From the NCBI GenBank assembly GCA_903875045.1, contig CAIQUS010000012.1, positions 23,485 through 87,484 on the forward strand: a stretch of 64,000 nucleotides of DNA. The letters are read 5' to 3'. Shown here one piece after another: positions 46,305 to 55,883 of this stretch. This DNA is from an uncultured Bacteroidales bacterium. Its GTDB lineage: Bacteria > Bacteroidota > Bacteroidia > Bacteroidales > FEN-979. The stretch's first letter is position 1. Every line of letters starts with the position of its first letter. The notes beneath the pieces are model-generated. The model was not told where the DNA came from. It did no database searches and was given only the letters and a program-made list of their open reading frames with translations. Made by a program: the position numbers and the translations under genes.

Positions 46305-47738
46305 ATGAAAAAACTGGATCTCTTTATATTAAAATCTTACCTGGGCCCCCTTGTAATGACCTTTTTCATTGCACTGTTCATTCTGCTGATGCAGTTTGTG
46401 TGGAAATACATTGATGATTTAGTGGGTAAGGGACTCGAATGGTACATCATTGTCAAACTGTTGTTTTATGCATCTTCTACCTTTGTCCCGCTTGCATTGC
46501 CATTATCCATTTTGCTTTCATCGCTGATGATGTTCGGTAACCTTGGGGAACATTATGAATTGGTCACCATGAAGGCCGCCGGGATCAGCCTGAGCCGGAT
46601 TATGCGGCCGCTCATCGTTGTATCAATCTTTATCAGTGCACTTGCGTTTTATTTTTCAAATGTGGTTTTACCTACCGCCAACCTGAAGTTCCTGTCATTG
46701 TTATATGATGTCAGGGAGAAAAAACTGGCATTTAATCTGAAGGAAGGTGTTTTTTATCCCGGCATTGAAGGATTCGTAATCAGGGTAGGAAAAAAAGAGC
46801 AGGACGGGAACACCATCAGGGATATCATGGTGTATGATCATACAAAACGAATTGGAAATGTATCACTTACAACAGCTGAATGGGGGAAGATGGAACTTTC
46901 ACCGGATAAAAAGTTTTTAGTTTTCAGGCTCTACAACGGCACCAATTATGAAGAACGGATCGATTTACGGAACAATGAGGCTACCCGGCCCTTCCAGCGA
47001 ACGGAATTTACGGAACAATACCAGATGTTTGACCTTTCGGCGTTCCAGTTAACCCGTACGGATGAAAATCTTTTCAAGAAAAACTACGAAATGCAGAATG
47101 TCAAACAGTTGAAACATTCAATCGACTCCATTACTGTACAGCTTGAATCAGACCGTGAATCCTTCGAGCTGAGTTACATGAACAACCTGAAATTTTATAA
47201 CACACTGAAGGATAAAAAATGGCATATAATCGATCCGGTTACCAAATTCAACCCTTCTGTGATTTATAACTTCAAAGCAAGGGAGCGTTATGGAATTATG
47301 GAAACTGCAGTCAATGCGGCCAAAAGTTCCAGGGAAAATTTAACCACCAGCAAGGAATCCATCTACGGTAAAAGCAAATTGATTTTTAAACATCAGATAG
47401 TATATCATAAAAAATTCGCCTTTTCAATAGCCTGTTTTCTGCTGTTTTTTATTGGTGCACCCCTCGGGGCGATCATTCGCAAAGGCGGCCTGGGCATGCC
47501 TGCCGTTATTTCCACCCTGTTTTTTATCCTCTTCTGGGTTATCTCTTTTGTTGGCGAAAAATATGCTGCTGAAGGGGTTGTTGCACCATGGCAGGGCATT
47601 TGGTTTTCATCAGCCGTTCTGATGCCGATCGGAATTTTCCTGACCATCAAAGCAACGAATGATGCCTCTTTGTTCGATGCCGATGCCTGGGCAAACTTTT
47701 TCAAAAAACTTTTTAAGGTTCAGGATCGACGGCTATGA
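46305..47738 (+). CDS. LptF/LptG-family permease (lipopolysaccharide export)
   Basis: This inner-membrane protein has 477 residues. I use the ATG at 46305 (MKKLDLFILKSYLGP), the typical family start, rather than the TTG two codons earlier. Three helices, a long periplasmic beta-jellyroll domain (about 125-330) and three further helices give the YjgP/YjgQ topology; ELVTMKAAGISLSRIMRP is the coupling region. With LptB it would move LPS from the inner membrane to the periplasmic bridge. It overlaps the next glycosyltransferase gene by 4 bases, which suggests a joint envelope-glycolipid operon. Whether it is F or G cannot be told. Confidence 0.9.
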   Translation: MKKLDLFILKSYLGPLVMTFFIALFILLMQFVWKYIDDLVGKGLEWYIIVKLLFYASSTFVPLALPLSILLSSLMMFGNLGEHYELVTMKAAGISLSRIMRPLIVVSIFISALAFYFSNVVLPTANLKFLSLLYDVREKKLAFNLKEGVFYPGIEGFVIRVGKKEQDGNTIRDIMVYDHTKRIGNVSLTTAEWGKMELSPDKKFLVFRLYNGTNYEERIDLRNNEATRPFQRTEFTEQYQMFDLSAFQLTRTDENLFKKNYEMQNVKQLKHSIDSITVQLESDRESFELSYMNNLKFYNTLKDKKWHIIDPVTKFNPSVIYNFKARERYGIMETAVNAAKSSRENLTTSKESIYGKSKLIFKHQIVYHKKFAFSIACFLLFFIGAPLGAIIRKGGLGMPAVISTLFFILFWVISFVGEKYAAEGVVAPWQGIWFSSAVLMPIGIFLTIKATNDASLFDADAWANFFKKLFKVQDRRL

Positions 47739-49006
47739 GAATCCTCTTCCTGTGTAATAAATCACCCTGGCCGCCCAAAGAAGGCGGTCCGATGGCAATG
47801 AATATGCTCATTGAAGGTTTATCCGGGGCCGGACATCAGGTAAAGGTACTTGCGGTGAACTCTTTCAAATACAACATTTCCGCCAATGACATTCCTGAAG
47901 CATACCATGAAAAAACCGGAATCGAACTCATCGATGTCGATCTGCGGTTGAAACCCCTTGATGCCTTTTTCAATCTGTTTACCAGTGAATCATACCATGT
48001 AAAACGTTTTATTTCAAAGTCTTTCAGGAAACGGATTGTTGCTGTCCTTCAATCCGGAGAATTTGATGTGGTCCAGCTGGAAACATTGTTCATGTGCCCG
48101 TATATCAGCACTATCAGGAAACACAGTACAGCCCGAATCGTGCTGAGGGCGCATAACATCGAGCACCTTATCTGGGAGCGGATTGCAGAAGAAACAAAAA
48201 ATCCGCTTAAAAAATGGTACACCCGTCGCCTGGCACGAACGCTGAGAATATTTGAAGAAACCGCCGTGTTAGATGTTGATGGTATTGTGGCAATTACACC
48301 AAATGATGCTGAATATTTCGATGGATTGGTCAGACAAGAGAAATTAGAAATTGGAAATTGGAAATTCGAATTTCCAATTTCCAATTTCCAATTTCCAACG
48401 CTCAAATCCCCCCGTGTCATTGATCTCCCCTTTGGCCTCAACCCCGGATCATACCTCAACCTGCCCGGCCCGCTTGAATTCCCATCCCTTTTTTCCCTCG
48501 GGTCGATGAACTGGATTCCCAACCAGGATGGTATCCGCTGGTTTCTTCGCGATGTTTGGCCCGACATTCACAATCAGTTCCCTGATCTGAAATATTACCT
48601 GGCCGGACGTGAAATGCCGCAATGGATGCGTTCATTGGATGTGCCCAATGTGATCGTACTCGGCGAGGTGGAAAATTCCCGGGATTTTTTGGCTTCAAAA
48701 GCCATTATGATTGTCCCTCTTTTTTCGGGCAGTGGCATCAGGGTAAAGATCATCGAAGGAATGGCAGCTGGTAAAACCATCATATCAACCAGCATCGGGG
48801 CAGAAGGAATACGATGCACCCATCTCGAAAATATCCTTATTGCCGATGCCCCCTGCGAATTTTTTGAGATGATCTCCATTTGTGTTACTGAATCTGCCTT
48901 GTGTGCAAAAATCGGGAAACAGGCCCGTAAACTGATCGGGAAGGAATATAATACATTGTTTTTGATTCAAAAATTGATTGCTTTTTATCAACAACTTTCG
49001 GAATAA
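47735..49006 (+). CDS. GT-B fold glycosyltransferase (family 4-like) with repeat insertion
   Basis: This cytoplasmic glycosyltransferase has 423 residues. The N-terminal Rossmann domain starts ILFLCNKSPWPPKEGGPM. The donor-binding domain has FSLGSMNWIPNQDG and the PLFSGSGIRVKIIEGMAAGK motif. Between them (about residues 202-220) a near-perfect palindromic repeat of 56 bp is translated in frame as KLEIGNWKFEFPISNFQF, where homologues would be expected to run directly from YFDGLV to PRVIDLPFGL. The frame stays open, so the enzyme may remain functional with an extra interdomain loop. It is coupled to the LptF/G gene upstream (ATGA). Confidence 0.85.
   Translation: MRILFLCNKSPWPPKEGGPMAMNMLIEGLSGAGHQVKVLAVNSFKYNISANDIPEAYHEKTGIELIDVDLRLKPLDAFFNLFTSESYHVKRFISKSFRKRIVAVLQSGEFDVVQLETLFMCPYISTIRKHSTARIVLRAHNIEHLIWERIAEETKNPLKKWYTRRLARTLRIFEETAVLDVDGIVAITPNDAEYFDGLVRQEKLEIGNWKFEFPISNFQFPTLKSPRVIDLPFGLNPGSYLNLPGPLEFPSLFSLGSMNWIPNQDGIRWFLRDVWPDIHNQFPDLKYYLAGREMPQWMRSLDVPNVIVLGEVENSRDFLASKAIMIVPLFSGSGIRVKIIEGMAAGKTIISTSIGAEGIRCTHLENILIADAPCEFFEMISICVTESALCAKIGKQARKLIGKEYNTLFLIQKLIAFYQQLSE
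48340..48395. repeat. near-perfect 56-bp palindrome inside a glycosyltransferase gene
   Basis: The two 28-base halves are complementary except for one position; the centre is GAAATTCGAATTTC at about 48361-48374. Each arm is built of 7-bp TTGGAAA / TTTCCAA units. It lies entirely inside the reading frame of the glycosyltransferase. Confidence 0.9.
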
Positions 49007-49019
49007 CCCGGTTTTTTCA

Positions 49020-49027
49020 TACTTTTG
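49020..49027 (+). promoter_or_regulatory. -7 element before the second glycosyltransferase
   Basis: TACTTTTG matches TAnnTTTG, with a TTTC 20 bases upstream as a possible -33. It lies 19 bases before the ATG at 49047, so this gene may also be transcribed on its own. Confidence 0.5.
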
Positions 49028-49046
49028 CCTGCTTCAAGCTATCTTC

Positions 49047-50210
49047 ATGCGATTGTTTTTTATTTTACCCCGGGTTCCGTATCCCACTGAAAAAGGCGAT
49101 AAGCTTAGGGCTTTTCATCAGATCAAGCAGCTTTCAAAGCATCATGAGATCATCCTGTGTGCCCTGAACGATGGTGATCTTCATGAAGATGCCATCCCTG
49201 TATTGAAAAAATATGTGAAAGCCCTTCATATTATTCCCATCCCGAAAATTTCCATTGCTTTCAACCTTATTAAAACGTTGTTCTCCAGGAAACCTCTTCA
49301 GGTTGGTTATTTTTACAATAAATCTTCTGCTGCTAAAGTCCACAAACTCATTAATGAGTATAAACCGGACCATATTTTTTGTCAGCTGATTCGTGTCGCT
49401 GAGTATGTTATTGGGATTCCGATTCCCAAAACCCTTGATTACCAGGATGTCTTTTCAAAAGGAGTTGAACGTAGAATAGACACCTCCCCATTTTATCTCA
49501 AACCATTTCTCCGTATCGAATATAACAGGTTGCTGCGTTACGAACACGACGCTTTTGAAGCCTTTGACAACAAAATCATCATCTCGGCACCCGACCGTGA
49601 CCTGATTCCCCATCCCAGACGTGGTGAAATTGTAGTTGTTGCCAATGGGGTGGATACCGATTTTTTCAAACCCACGGAAACCCAAAAGGATTACGACCTT
49701 GTTTTCACAGGCAATATGGGATACCCTCCCAATATAAAAAGTGCTGAATTCCTGGTTAATGAAATTCTGCCGCAAGTTTTTCCGCATAAACCTGGTCTGA
49801 ACCTGCTCATTGCCGGTGCAAATCCCCATCTGCGGGTCATGGTACTCAAATCATCGCAGGTAAATGTAAGTGGCTGGGTACCTGATATGCGTGATTGTTA
49901 TGCCCGCGCCCGTATCTTCATCGCCCCCATGCAGATCGGGACCGGCCTCCAAAACAAACTCCTGGAAGCCATGGCAATGAAAATTCCCTGTATCACCTCA
50001 CCCCTGGCTTTTCAGGCACTCAATGCCCGTGATGGGGAAGATATCCTTGTCGCTCAAACACCCCAGGAATACGCTGCTCATATTATGATGTTGCTGAATA
50101 ATCCGGAAAAAGCCAATGAAATAGCCCAGAACGGATATGATTTTGTTCATCGCAATTTCAACTGGGAAACAGAAACCGAAAAAATAAACAAACTGATAAC
50201 CAAACAATAA
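49047..50210 (+). CDS. glycosyltransferase (Stp1/TIGR03087-like)
   Basis: The enzyme has 387 residues and the GT-B fold. The chosen ATG at 49047 gives the typical opening MRLFFILPRVPYPTEKGDKLRAF-type motif; an upstream in-frame start at 48978 would overlap the preceding gene. The C-terminal donor-binding part shows VFTGNMGYPPNIKS, VSGWVPDMRDCY and APMQIGTGLQNKLLEAMAM. The N-terminus resembles the PEP-CTERM/EpsH-associated sugar transferase type, but no such system is visible. It probably adds a sugar to a surface glycan. It follows the first glycosyltransferase by 40 bases. Confidence 0.87.
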   Translation: MRLFFILPRVPYPTEKGDKLRAFHQIKQLSKHHEIILCALNDGDLHEDAIPVLKKYVKALHIIPIPKISIAFNLIKTLFSRKPLQVGYFYNKSSAAKVHKLINEYKPDHIFCQLIRVAEYVIGIPIPKTLDYQDVFSKGVERRIDTSPFYLKPFLRIEYNRLLRYEHDAFEAFDNKIIISAPDRDLIPHPRRGEIVVVANGVDTDFFKPTETQKDYDLVFTGNMGYPPNIKSAEFLVNEILPQVFPHKPGLNLLIAGANPHLRVMVLKSSQVNVSGWVPDMRDCYARARIFIAPMQIGTGLQNKLLEAMAMKIPCITSPLAFQALNARDGEDILVAQTPQEYAAHIMMLLNNPEKANEIAQNGYDFVHRNFNWETETEKINKLITKQ

Positions 50211-50241
50211 ACCTTCCAGGTTTATAAAACCTGAAAGGTTT
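50209..50241. repeat. 15-bp inverted repeat after the glycosyltransferase operon
   Basis: AAACCTTCCAGGTTT and AAACCTGAAAGGTTT are complementary at 14 of 15 positions around a 3-base loop. No T tract follows, so it may be a weak terminator or an intergenic repeat; its left arm overlaps the stop codon. Confidence 0.6.
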
Positions 50242-50289
50242 CACAATTTCACAATTTCACCATTTCACTCTTTCACTATTTCGCTATTT
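50242..50289. repeat. 8-bp tandem array, unit CACTATTT, six copies
   Basis: Six degenerate 8-bp units (CACAATTT twice, CACCATTT, CACTCTTT, CACTATTT, CGCTATTT) end six bases before the ettA start codon. It is the inverse of the AAATAGTG array at 32785-32816. Confidence 0.8.
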
Positions 50290-50294
50290 AACTT

Positions 50295-51971
50295 ATGTCC
50301 GACGACAAAAAAATAATTTTCAGCATGGTGGGTGTCACCAAAACCTATCCACCCCAAAAACAGGTTCTGAAAAACATCTACCTTTCATTCTTCTATGGTG
50401 CGAAAATCGGCATCATCGGATTGAATGGTTCAGGAAAATCAACCCTCCTGAAGATCATTGCCGGCGTTGAAAAATCTTTCCTGGGGGAAGTGGTATTCTC
50501 ACCTGGCTATTCGATTGGGTACCTGGAGCAGGATCCTCAGTTCGATGACACGAAAACAGTCCGGGAGATTGTAGAAGAGGGTGCCAGGGAGGTAGTTAGC
50601 CTTTTGAAGGAATATGAGGCAGTTAATAATAAATTTGGTGAGCCCCTTTCCGACGATGAAATGGACAAACTGATCAAGCGCCAGGGTGAACTCACTGAAC
50701 TGCTGGATCAGCATGGTGCCTGGGACCTTGACAGTAAACTGGAACGGGCCATGGATGCGCTGCGGTGTCCGGATCCGGACTCTTCGGTAAAAAATCTTTC
50801 AGGCGGTGAACGCCGGCGCATCGCGCTTTGCCGGCTTTTACTTCAAGAACCGGATATTCTGCTTCTTGATGAACCAACCAACCACCTGGATGCAGAATCG
50901 GTTCAATGGCTCGAAATGCACCTTCAGCAATACAAAGGGACTGTTATTGCCATTACACACGACCGGTATTTCCTCGATAACGTTGCGGGCTGGATTCTTG
51001 AACTCGACCGGGGCGAAGGAATCCCCTGGCAGGGAAATTACACTTCCTGGCTGGAACAGAAATCAAACAGACTGGCCCAGGAGGAAAAAACAGAAAGCAA
51101 AAGGCGCAAAACCCTTGAAAGGGAACTCGACTGGGTGCGTATGTCACCAAAAGCCCGCCAGGCAAAAGGAAAAGCACGTTTGAATGCCTACGAAAAAATG
51201 ATGAGCGAAGATGTGCGGGAAAAGGAAGAACGATTAGAATTGTATATTCCCAACGGTCCTCGGCTTGGCACCATGGTGATCGAAGCCATCGGGGTGTCAA
51301 AATCTTTCGGTGACAAACTCCTTTTTGAAGGATTAAGCTTTTCATTGCCCCCGGCAGGAATTGTCGGGGTGATAGGTCCGAACGGGGCTGGCAAAACCAC
51401 CCTGTTCAGAATGATCATGGGTGCCGAAAAATCAGACACGGGTTCTTTCAAAGTTGGTGAAACCGTCAAACTTGGTTATGTCGACCAGAGCCATACCTCC
51501 ATTGATCCTGAAAAAACAGTATTTCAGGTAATTTCAGCCGGGGCGGAAAATATGCAGATCGGCGGGCGTACCATGAGCGCCAGGGCATACGTTGCACGGT
51601 TTAACTTCAGTGGTGCCGATCAGGAAAAAAAATGTGGTGCCCTGTCGGGCGGTGAGCGGAACCGACTTCACCTTGCACTGACCTTGAAAGAAGAAGCCAA
51701 CGTACTGCTGCTGGATGAACCAACCAACGACATCGATGTCAATACCTTACGCGCATTGGAAGAAGGCCTTGAGAATTTTGCCGGATGTGCCGTGATCATC
51801 TCGCACGACCGATGGTTTCTCGACCGCATTGCCACCCACATCCTGGCATTTGAAGGCGATTCGCAAATGTATTTCTTCGAAGGCTCCTATTCTGATTATG
51901 AAGAGAATAAGAAAAAACGCATGGGCGATGATGTACCTCACCGGATAAAATATAAGAAGCTTAAAGGATAA
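50295..51971 (+). CDS. ettA: ABC-F protein EttA (energy-dependent translational throttle)
   Basis: This soluble ribosome-associated ATPase has 558 residues and two ABC cassettes and no membrane domain. Walker A motifs are GLNGSGKST (about 42) and GPNGAGKTT (about 360); signature motifs LSGGERRR and LSGGERNR and Walker B LLLLDEPTN occur twice. The linker with WVRMSPKARQAKGKARL is the EttA-specific region. Length and linker fit EttA, which gates translation initiation by energy state. It is preceded by the 8-bp array and faces the TPR gene convergently with an 11-base gap. Confidence 0.93.
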   Translation: MSDDKKIIFSMVGVTKTYPPQKQVLKNIYLSFFYGAKIGIIGLNGSGKSTLLKIIAGVEKSFLGEVVFSPGYSIGYLEQDPQFDDTKTVREIVEEGAREVVSLLKEYEAVNNKFGEPLSDDEMDKLIKRQGELTELLDQHGAWDLDSKLERAMDALRCPDPDSSVKNLSGGERRRIALCRLLLQEPDILLLDEPTNHLDAESVQWLEMHLQQYKGTVIAITHDRYFLDNVAGWILELDRGEGIPWQGNYTSWLEQKSNRLAQEEKTESKRRKTLERELDWVRMSPKARQAKGKARLNAYEKMMSEDVREKEERLELYIPNGPRLGTMVIEAIGVSKSFGDKLLFEGLSFSLPPAGIVGVIGPNGAGKTTLFRMIMGAEKSDTGSFKVGETVKLGYVDQSHTSIDPEKTVFQVISAGAENMQIGGRTMSARAYVARFNFSGADQEKKCGALSGGERNRLHLALTLKEEANVLLLDEPTNDIDVNTLRALEEGLENFAGCAVIISHDRWFLDRIATHILAFEGDSQMYFFEGSYSDYEENKKKRMGDDVPHRIKYKKLKG

Positions 51972-51982
51972 CCGGAATTTTT

Positions 51983-53785
51983 TTATTCTGTCCCCACCAT
52001 TTTAAGCAGTTCCGGAGATGTTTTTACTCCGTTCGCTTTCATCCGCTGAATTTGTGCCACAGCTTTGTCTTTCTGTCCCAGTTGCATATAAAGTAATACC
52101 AGGTTATTATTTGCCTGGCTGTCAGCAGGGTCCAATTCGATCACCTTCAACAGGTTGATGGCGGCGCTATCCAACAGGTTCTCAAAAAAACAGGCTTGAG
52201 CGATCAGGAAATAGGCACTGGGATTATTATTTCCCGAGATTCTTAATCCTTCCGACATGAATTTCCTTGCATTTTTGTAATCCTTTTGCTCATAAGCGAT
52301 CTGACCCAGAAAAAAATAATTATCGGGTATTTTCACCTTTGATATAGCCAACTCCTTTTTCAAATGCCTTTCTGCATCTGCATAATTTTTATTCTTGAAC
52401 GAGACCTTTCCGAGGTAGAGGTTAATATCCTTCATGGTTGAGTCAATGGCGTAGGCTTCCCGAAATAATTTTTCCTGCAATGCATCGTCCTTCACCCAGG
52501 TGGCCGTCATCATTTTTGAATATGCATTCTGTGGCGTTTCAACAACTGCCCTGTTCCAATAGGCCAGCGGATTTTTAAAATAGCCAACCCGGCTAAAACT
52601 CATCGCTCCGAAAAGCAGGATGATGGTCCCAAATAGAACATCCCTGTAAATTCCTTTCAATTTACCGGAAAATAAAAAAGTCTGGCTCAGCAAAAGCAGA
52701 ATCCCAACCATCGGGATGTATAAACGGTGTTCATATACCAGGTCATTGAAAGTTCTGGGGACAGCCAGTACCGGAAGCAGAAAAAGTAAAAACCACCCGA
52801 TTCCGAGGATGGTCAAAGGTTTAAAATAGCTTTTGGAAAAAATAAGCAATGCGATGATCATACCCACAGAGAGGAGTCCCCAAATGATGGATATTTCATC
52901 AATCTGAGGATGTACCGACAGGTTGACCGGAAGAAATATTTTGCCAAGGTATTGCAAGAATGCAGGCATCCGGCTCATTCCGGACTCGAGCATCTCCCTG
53001 AAAGGGAGTTTGTTTCCGGATTGTTTTACAGTGGATTCCATAAAAAACCAGAAAAATATCGCCATTGCCCATCCAATTCCCAGTGGATAAAGTTGTTTCC
53101 AGGGTATCCTGAATACCCTTGTGAGAAGAAAAAAGGCAAGAATCGGTATAATGATGGCAGTTTCCTTGGTAAACAGGGCCAGGAGAAAAAACAGCATCTG
53201 GAGAACAAAATCCTGCCACCTTCGCAATTGGGCAAAGTCAATGGTGAAGAGCATCCCCGCCAAAAGAAAAATCATGAGCATCATGTCATTTCGCCCGGGA
53301 ATCCAGGCTACCGCCTGGCTAAGTGCCGGATGTACCGCAAACAGCAGCGCAAGGATCAGCGATGTTGTTTCATCCAGCTTTATTTTTTTAAAAAACAGGA
53401 AAAGCAGCACTACCGACAGAATATGGAAAAGAAGATTCGTAACATGATATCCTGTGGCATTTTCTCCGAAAATATGGTACTCCACAATCATGTCAACCAG
53501 AAAAAGAGGGCGGTAATAGTCGTATTGGCTCTTGTCGGCGGGTTGAAAAAGTCCTCGCTCAAAAGAGGTAAAAAGATTGGAGGCATTTTGGTTATATTCC
53601 CTGTTATCAAGGATGAAAGTGGTGTCATCCAGGCAAGTATATTGGAGTGTTACCACATTGAGATAGACGGCAAAAGGGACTAATACCAAAAGTGCGAGGC
53701 GATATTTTCTCAAAAATGATTGCTTTTCCTCCCGGGAGGATGCTTTCTTTTTCACTGAAATGGTTGTCTTTCCTGTGGATTTCAT
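51983..53785 (-). CDS. TMTC-like polytopic membrane protein with TPR repeats
   Basis: The protein has 600 residues. About ten transmembrane helices (35-410) carry motifs like the eukaryotic TMTC/O-mannosyltransferase group: CLDDTTFILDN in the first loop, FAVHPALSQAVAWIPGRND and VYEHRLYIPMVG. The C-terminal third (about 425-595) contains four to five tetratricopeptide repeats. By analogy it could be a lipid-linked glycosyltransferase (GT-C) acting on secreted proteins, which would fit the glycoprotein-rich T9SS surface; this is inference. It is monocistronic, with a -7 element at 53830-53837. Confidence 0.72.
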   Translation of the reverse strand: MKSTGKTTISVKKKASSREEKQSFLRKYRLALLVLVPFAVYLNVVTLQYTCLDDTTFILDNREYNQNASNLFTSFERGLFQPADKSQYDYYRPLFLVDMIVEYHIFGENATGYHVTNLLFHILSVVLLFLFFKKIKLDETTSLILALLFAVHPALSQAVAWIPGRNDMMLMIFLLAGMLFTIDFAQLRRWQDFVLQMLFFLLALFTKETAIIIPILAFFLLTRVFRIPWKQLYPLGIGWAMAIFFWFFMESTVKQSGNKLPFREMLESGMSRMPAFLQYLGKIFLPVNLSVHPQIDEISIIWGLLSVGMIIALLIFSKSYFKPLTILGIGWFLLFLLPVLAVPRTFNDLVYEHRLYIPMVGILLLLSQTFLFSGKLKGIYRDVLFGTIILLFGAMSFSRVGYFKNPLAYWNRAVVETPQNAYSKMMTATWVKDDALQEKLFREAYAIDSTMKDINLYLGKVSFKNKNYADAERHLKKELAISKVKIPDNYFFLGQIAYEQKDYKNARKFMSEGLRISGNNNPSAYFLIAQACFFENLLDSAAINLLKVIELDPADSQANNNLVLLYMQLGQKDKAVAQIQRMKANGVKTSPELLKMVGTE

Positions 53786-53829
53786 GAAATGTCGCTATTT
53801 TAAATCTTACTCGATGATCATCAGAGGGT

Positions 53830-53837
53830 CAAAATTA
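53830..53837 (-). promoter_or_regulatory. -7 element before the TMTC-like gene
   Basis: TAATTTTG on the minus strand matches TAnnTTTG, 44 bases upstream of the ATG at 53785. Confidence 0.45.
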
Positions 53838-53930
53838 GTGCTTTTTTATCCATGGTTTGGAAATGGTATTCGTTTTTATCCGAATTTTGGTTTTTGGAAA
53901 AATTCAGCGTACGAAACAACGATTTGAATA

Positions 53931-54413
53931 ATGATAAAAATTAATCAGCCACTTCTGGATCAGATTTCGGAACAGGCGAAGGCATCCAGGCGCCGCCGCA
54001 TGAACCACAATTTTCACGGGGATTATTCAGATTCGCTGCAACGATTGCTCAATGCCATGGAACCACTATCCTATATCCAGCCACATAAGCATGAAGATCC
54101 GGATAAACGGGAAGTTTTTTTTGCCCTGCGCGGAAGAATTTTAGTCATAGAATTTGATGATCTGGGAAATATCAGCGACCATATTCTCCTGGATCCCTTA
54201 AACGGCTCCTATGGCACCGAGATCCCTGAGCGCACCTATCATACCATTGTTGCACTCGATCAGGATACAGTCGCATACGAATTCAAAGACGGGCCCTATG
54301 CAGCGATTGATGATAAAAATTTTGCACCCTGGGCTCCGGCAGAATCTGAGGCTGGATGCACGGAATATCTTTACCGGTTGTTAAACTTATTATCTTTGCA
54401 AAAACCAATGTGA
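53931..54413 (+). CDS. WbuC-family cupin metalloprotein
   Basis: The protein has 160 residues. An N-terminal helical part (ASRRRRMNHNFH) precedes a cupin barrel with metal-ligand candidates in IQPHKHEDPDKREVFFALRG and a late YHTIVALD. The WbuC family is often found in surface polysaccharide clusters, but the substrate and reaction are not established. The stop codon is immediately followed by the hisS ATG, so the two genes are adjacent with no gap. hisS also has its own -7 element inside the end of this gene. Confidence 0.82.
   Translation: MIKINQPLLDQISEQAKASRRRRMNHNFHGDYSDSLQRLLNAMEPLSYIQPHKHEDPDKREVFFALRGRILVIEFDDLGNISDHILLDPLNGSYGTEIPERTYHTIVALDQDTVAYEFKDGPYAAIDDKNFAPWAPAESEAGCTEYLYRLLNLLSLQKPM
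54391..54398 (+). promoter_or_regulatory. -7 element for hisS inside the wbuC-like gene
   Basis: TATCTTTG matches TAnnTTTG and lies 15 bases upstream of the hisS ATG, within the last codons of the upstream gene. The leader would be about 10 bases. Confidence 0.45.
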
Positions 54414-55790
54414 ATGTCTTCACAAAAACCAACCATCCCCAAAGGAACACGTGATTTCCCGCCCACCGAAATGGTACGGCGGAATTATATTTTTGATACC
54501 ATACGGAATGTTTTTCAGGTCTTTGGATATCAGCCTATTGAGACACCAGCCATGGAAAACCTCTCTACGCTGATGGGAAAATACGGAGACGAGGGTGACA
54601 AACTTCTTTTTAAAATTCTCAACTCCGGCAACTACCTCGATGGCATACCCGATGCAGAATCGGGAATGCGGGATGCAGGATCGCGGTTGCAACACCTTAC
54701 AAAACATATTGCAGAAAAAGGTCTCCGGTATGACCTTACAGTTCCATTCGCCCGTTTTGTGGTACAGCACCAGAATGAGTTGATCTTTCCTTTCAAAAGA
54801 TACCAGATTCAACCTGTATGGCGTGCCGATCGGCCGCAGAAGGGCCGCTATCGTGAATTTTTCCAGTGCGATGTCGATGTTATCGGAAGCAATTCTCTCT
54901 TGTACGAAGTTGAACTGGCTCAAATAGCTGATGCCATCTTTTCAAAACTTGGCATCCGGGTTATGATTCATATCAACAACCGGAAGGTGCTTGCGGGAAT
55001 CGCCGAAGCCATCGGAGCCCCTGATAAACTCACCGACATTACGGTGGCCATGGATAAACTGGATAAAACCGGGATCGACAAAGTGAATGATGAACTGATC
55101 CAAAGAGGTATTACCTACGAATCTGTTGAAAAGCTTCAGCCCATCCTCACCCTGGAAGGAAAGATCAAGGATAAGTTCAAGACACTGACCGGATTATTCA
55201 AAGATTCCGAAATCGGCCGCAAGGGACTCGAGGAGATGCATACTGTTCTGCAATTTCTTAAAGACCTCGGCCTGAACAATAAATTTGATTTCGATATTAC
55301 ACTCGCCCGCGGCCTCAGTTATTACACAGGAACCATCATGGAAGTAAAAGCCCTGGATGTGCCCATGGGCAGCATCTGCGGAGGCGGGCGCTATGATGAC
55401 CTCACCGGGATTTTTGGATTGCCGGGCATGTCGGGCGTGGGCATTTCTTTCGGCGCCGACCGGATTTATGATGTGATGAACGAACTCACCCTCTTTCCGC
55501 AAACGATACAGGCTTCTACCCGCGTATTGTTTATTAATTTCGGGACGGAGGAAGAAAAATATTGCCTGACACTCCTGGCAAACTTACGGCAGGCAGGTAT
55601 CCCATCAGAAATCTACCCCGATGCCGCAAAAATTAAAAAGCAGATGGAATATGCCAACCGTAAAAACATTCCATTTGTGATCCTGGTTGGCAAGAATGAA
55701 ATCGAAACCAGCCTGTTAACGTTCAAGGATATGCGTTCGGGCGAGCAGAAGTCCATTTCATTTGATGAAATCAAAAACCTTTTATCGTGA
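54414..55790 (+). CDS. hisS: histidyl-tRNA synthetase
   Basis: This class II aminoacyl-tRNA synthetase has 458 residues and charges tRNA-His. Motif 1 ([11 protein letters not shown], then [14 protein letters not shown]), motif 2 ([10 protein letters not shown] after [23 protein letters not shown]) and the HisA motif ([14 protein letters not shown]) are present, with motif 3 as GGGRYDDL and GISFGADRI. The anticodon-binding domain follows (about 365-458). A degenerate 7-bp repeat (GATGCAG type, 54651-54685) encodes part of the variable loop before motif 2. The gene directly abuts the WbuC-like gene. Confidence 0.96.
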   Translation: MSSQKPTIPKGTRDFPPTEMVRRNYIFDTIRNVFQVFGYQPIETPAMENLSTLMGKYGDEGDKLLFKILNSGNYLDGIPDAESGMRDAGSRLQHLTKHIAEKGLRYDLTVPFARFVVQHQNELIFPFKRYQIQPVWRADRPQKGRYREFFQCDVDVIGSNSLLYEVELAQIADAIFSKLGIRVMIHINNRKVLAGIAEAIGAPDKLTDITVAMDKLDKTGIDKVNDELIQRGITYESVEKLQPILTLEGKIKDKFKTLTGLFKDSEIGRKGLEEMHTVLQFLKDLGLNNKFDFDITLARGLSYYTGTIMEVKALDVPMGSICGGGRYDDLTGIFGLPGMSGVGISFGADRIYDVMNELTLFPQTIQASTRVLFINFGTEEEKYCLTLLANLRQAGIPSEIYPDAAKIKKQMEYANRKNIPFVILVGKNEIETSLLTFKDMRSGEQKSISFDEIKNLLS

Positions 55791-55883
55791 TGAAGAAAAA
55801 TTTAAAACGAACCTGGACGACGGCAAGGCTCTCCGCCCGAAGCATGCTTATCGGAGCAGAGTGAAATGGCGAAATATTCACTC

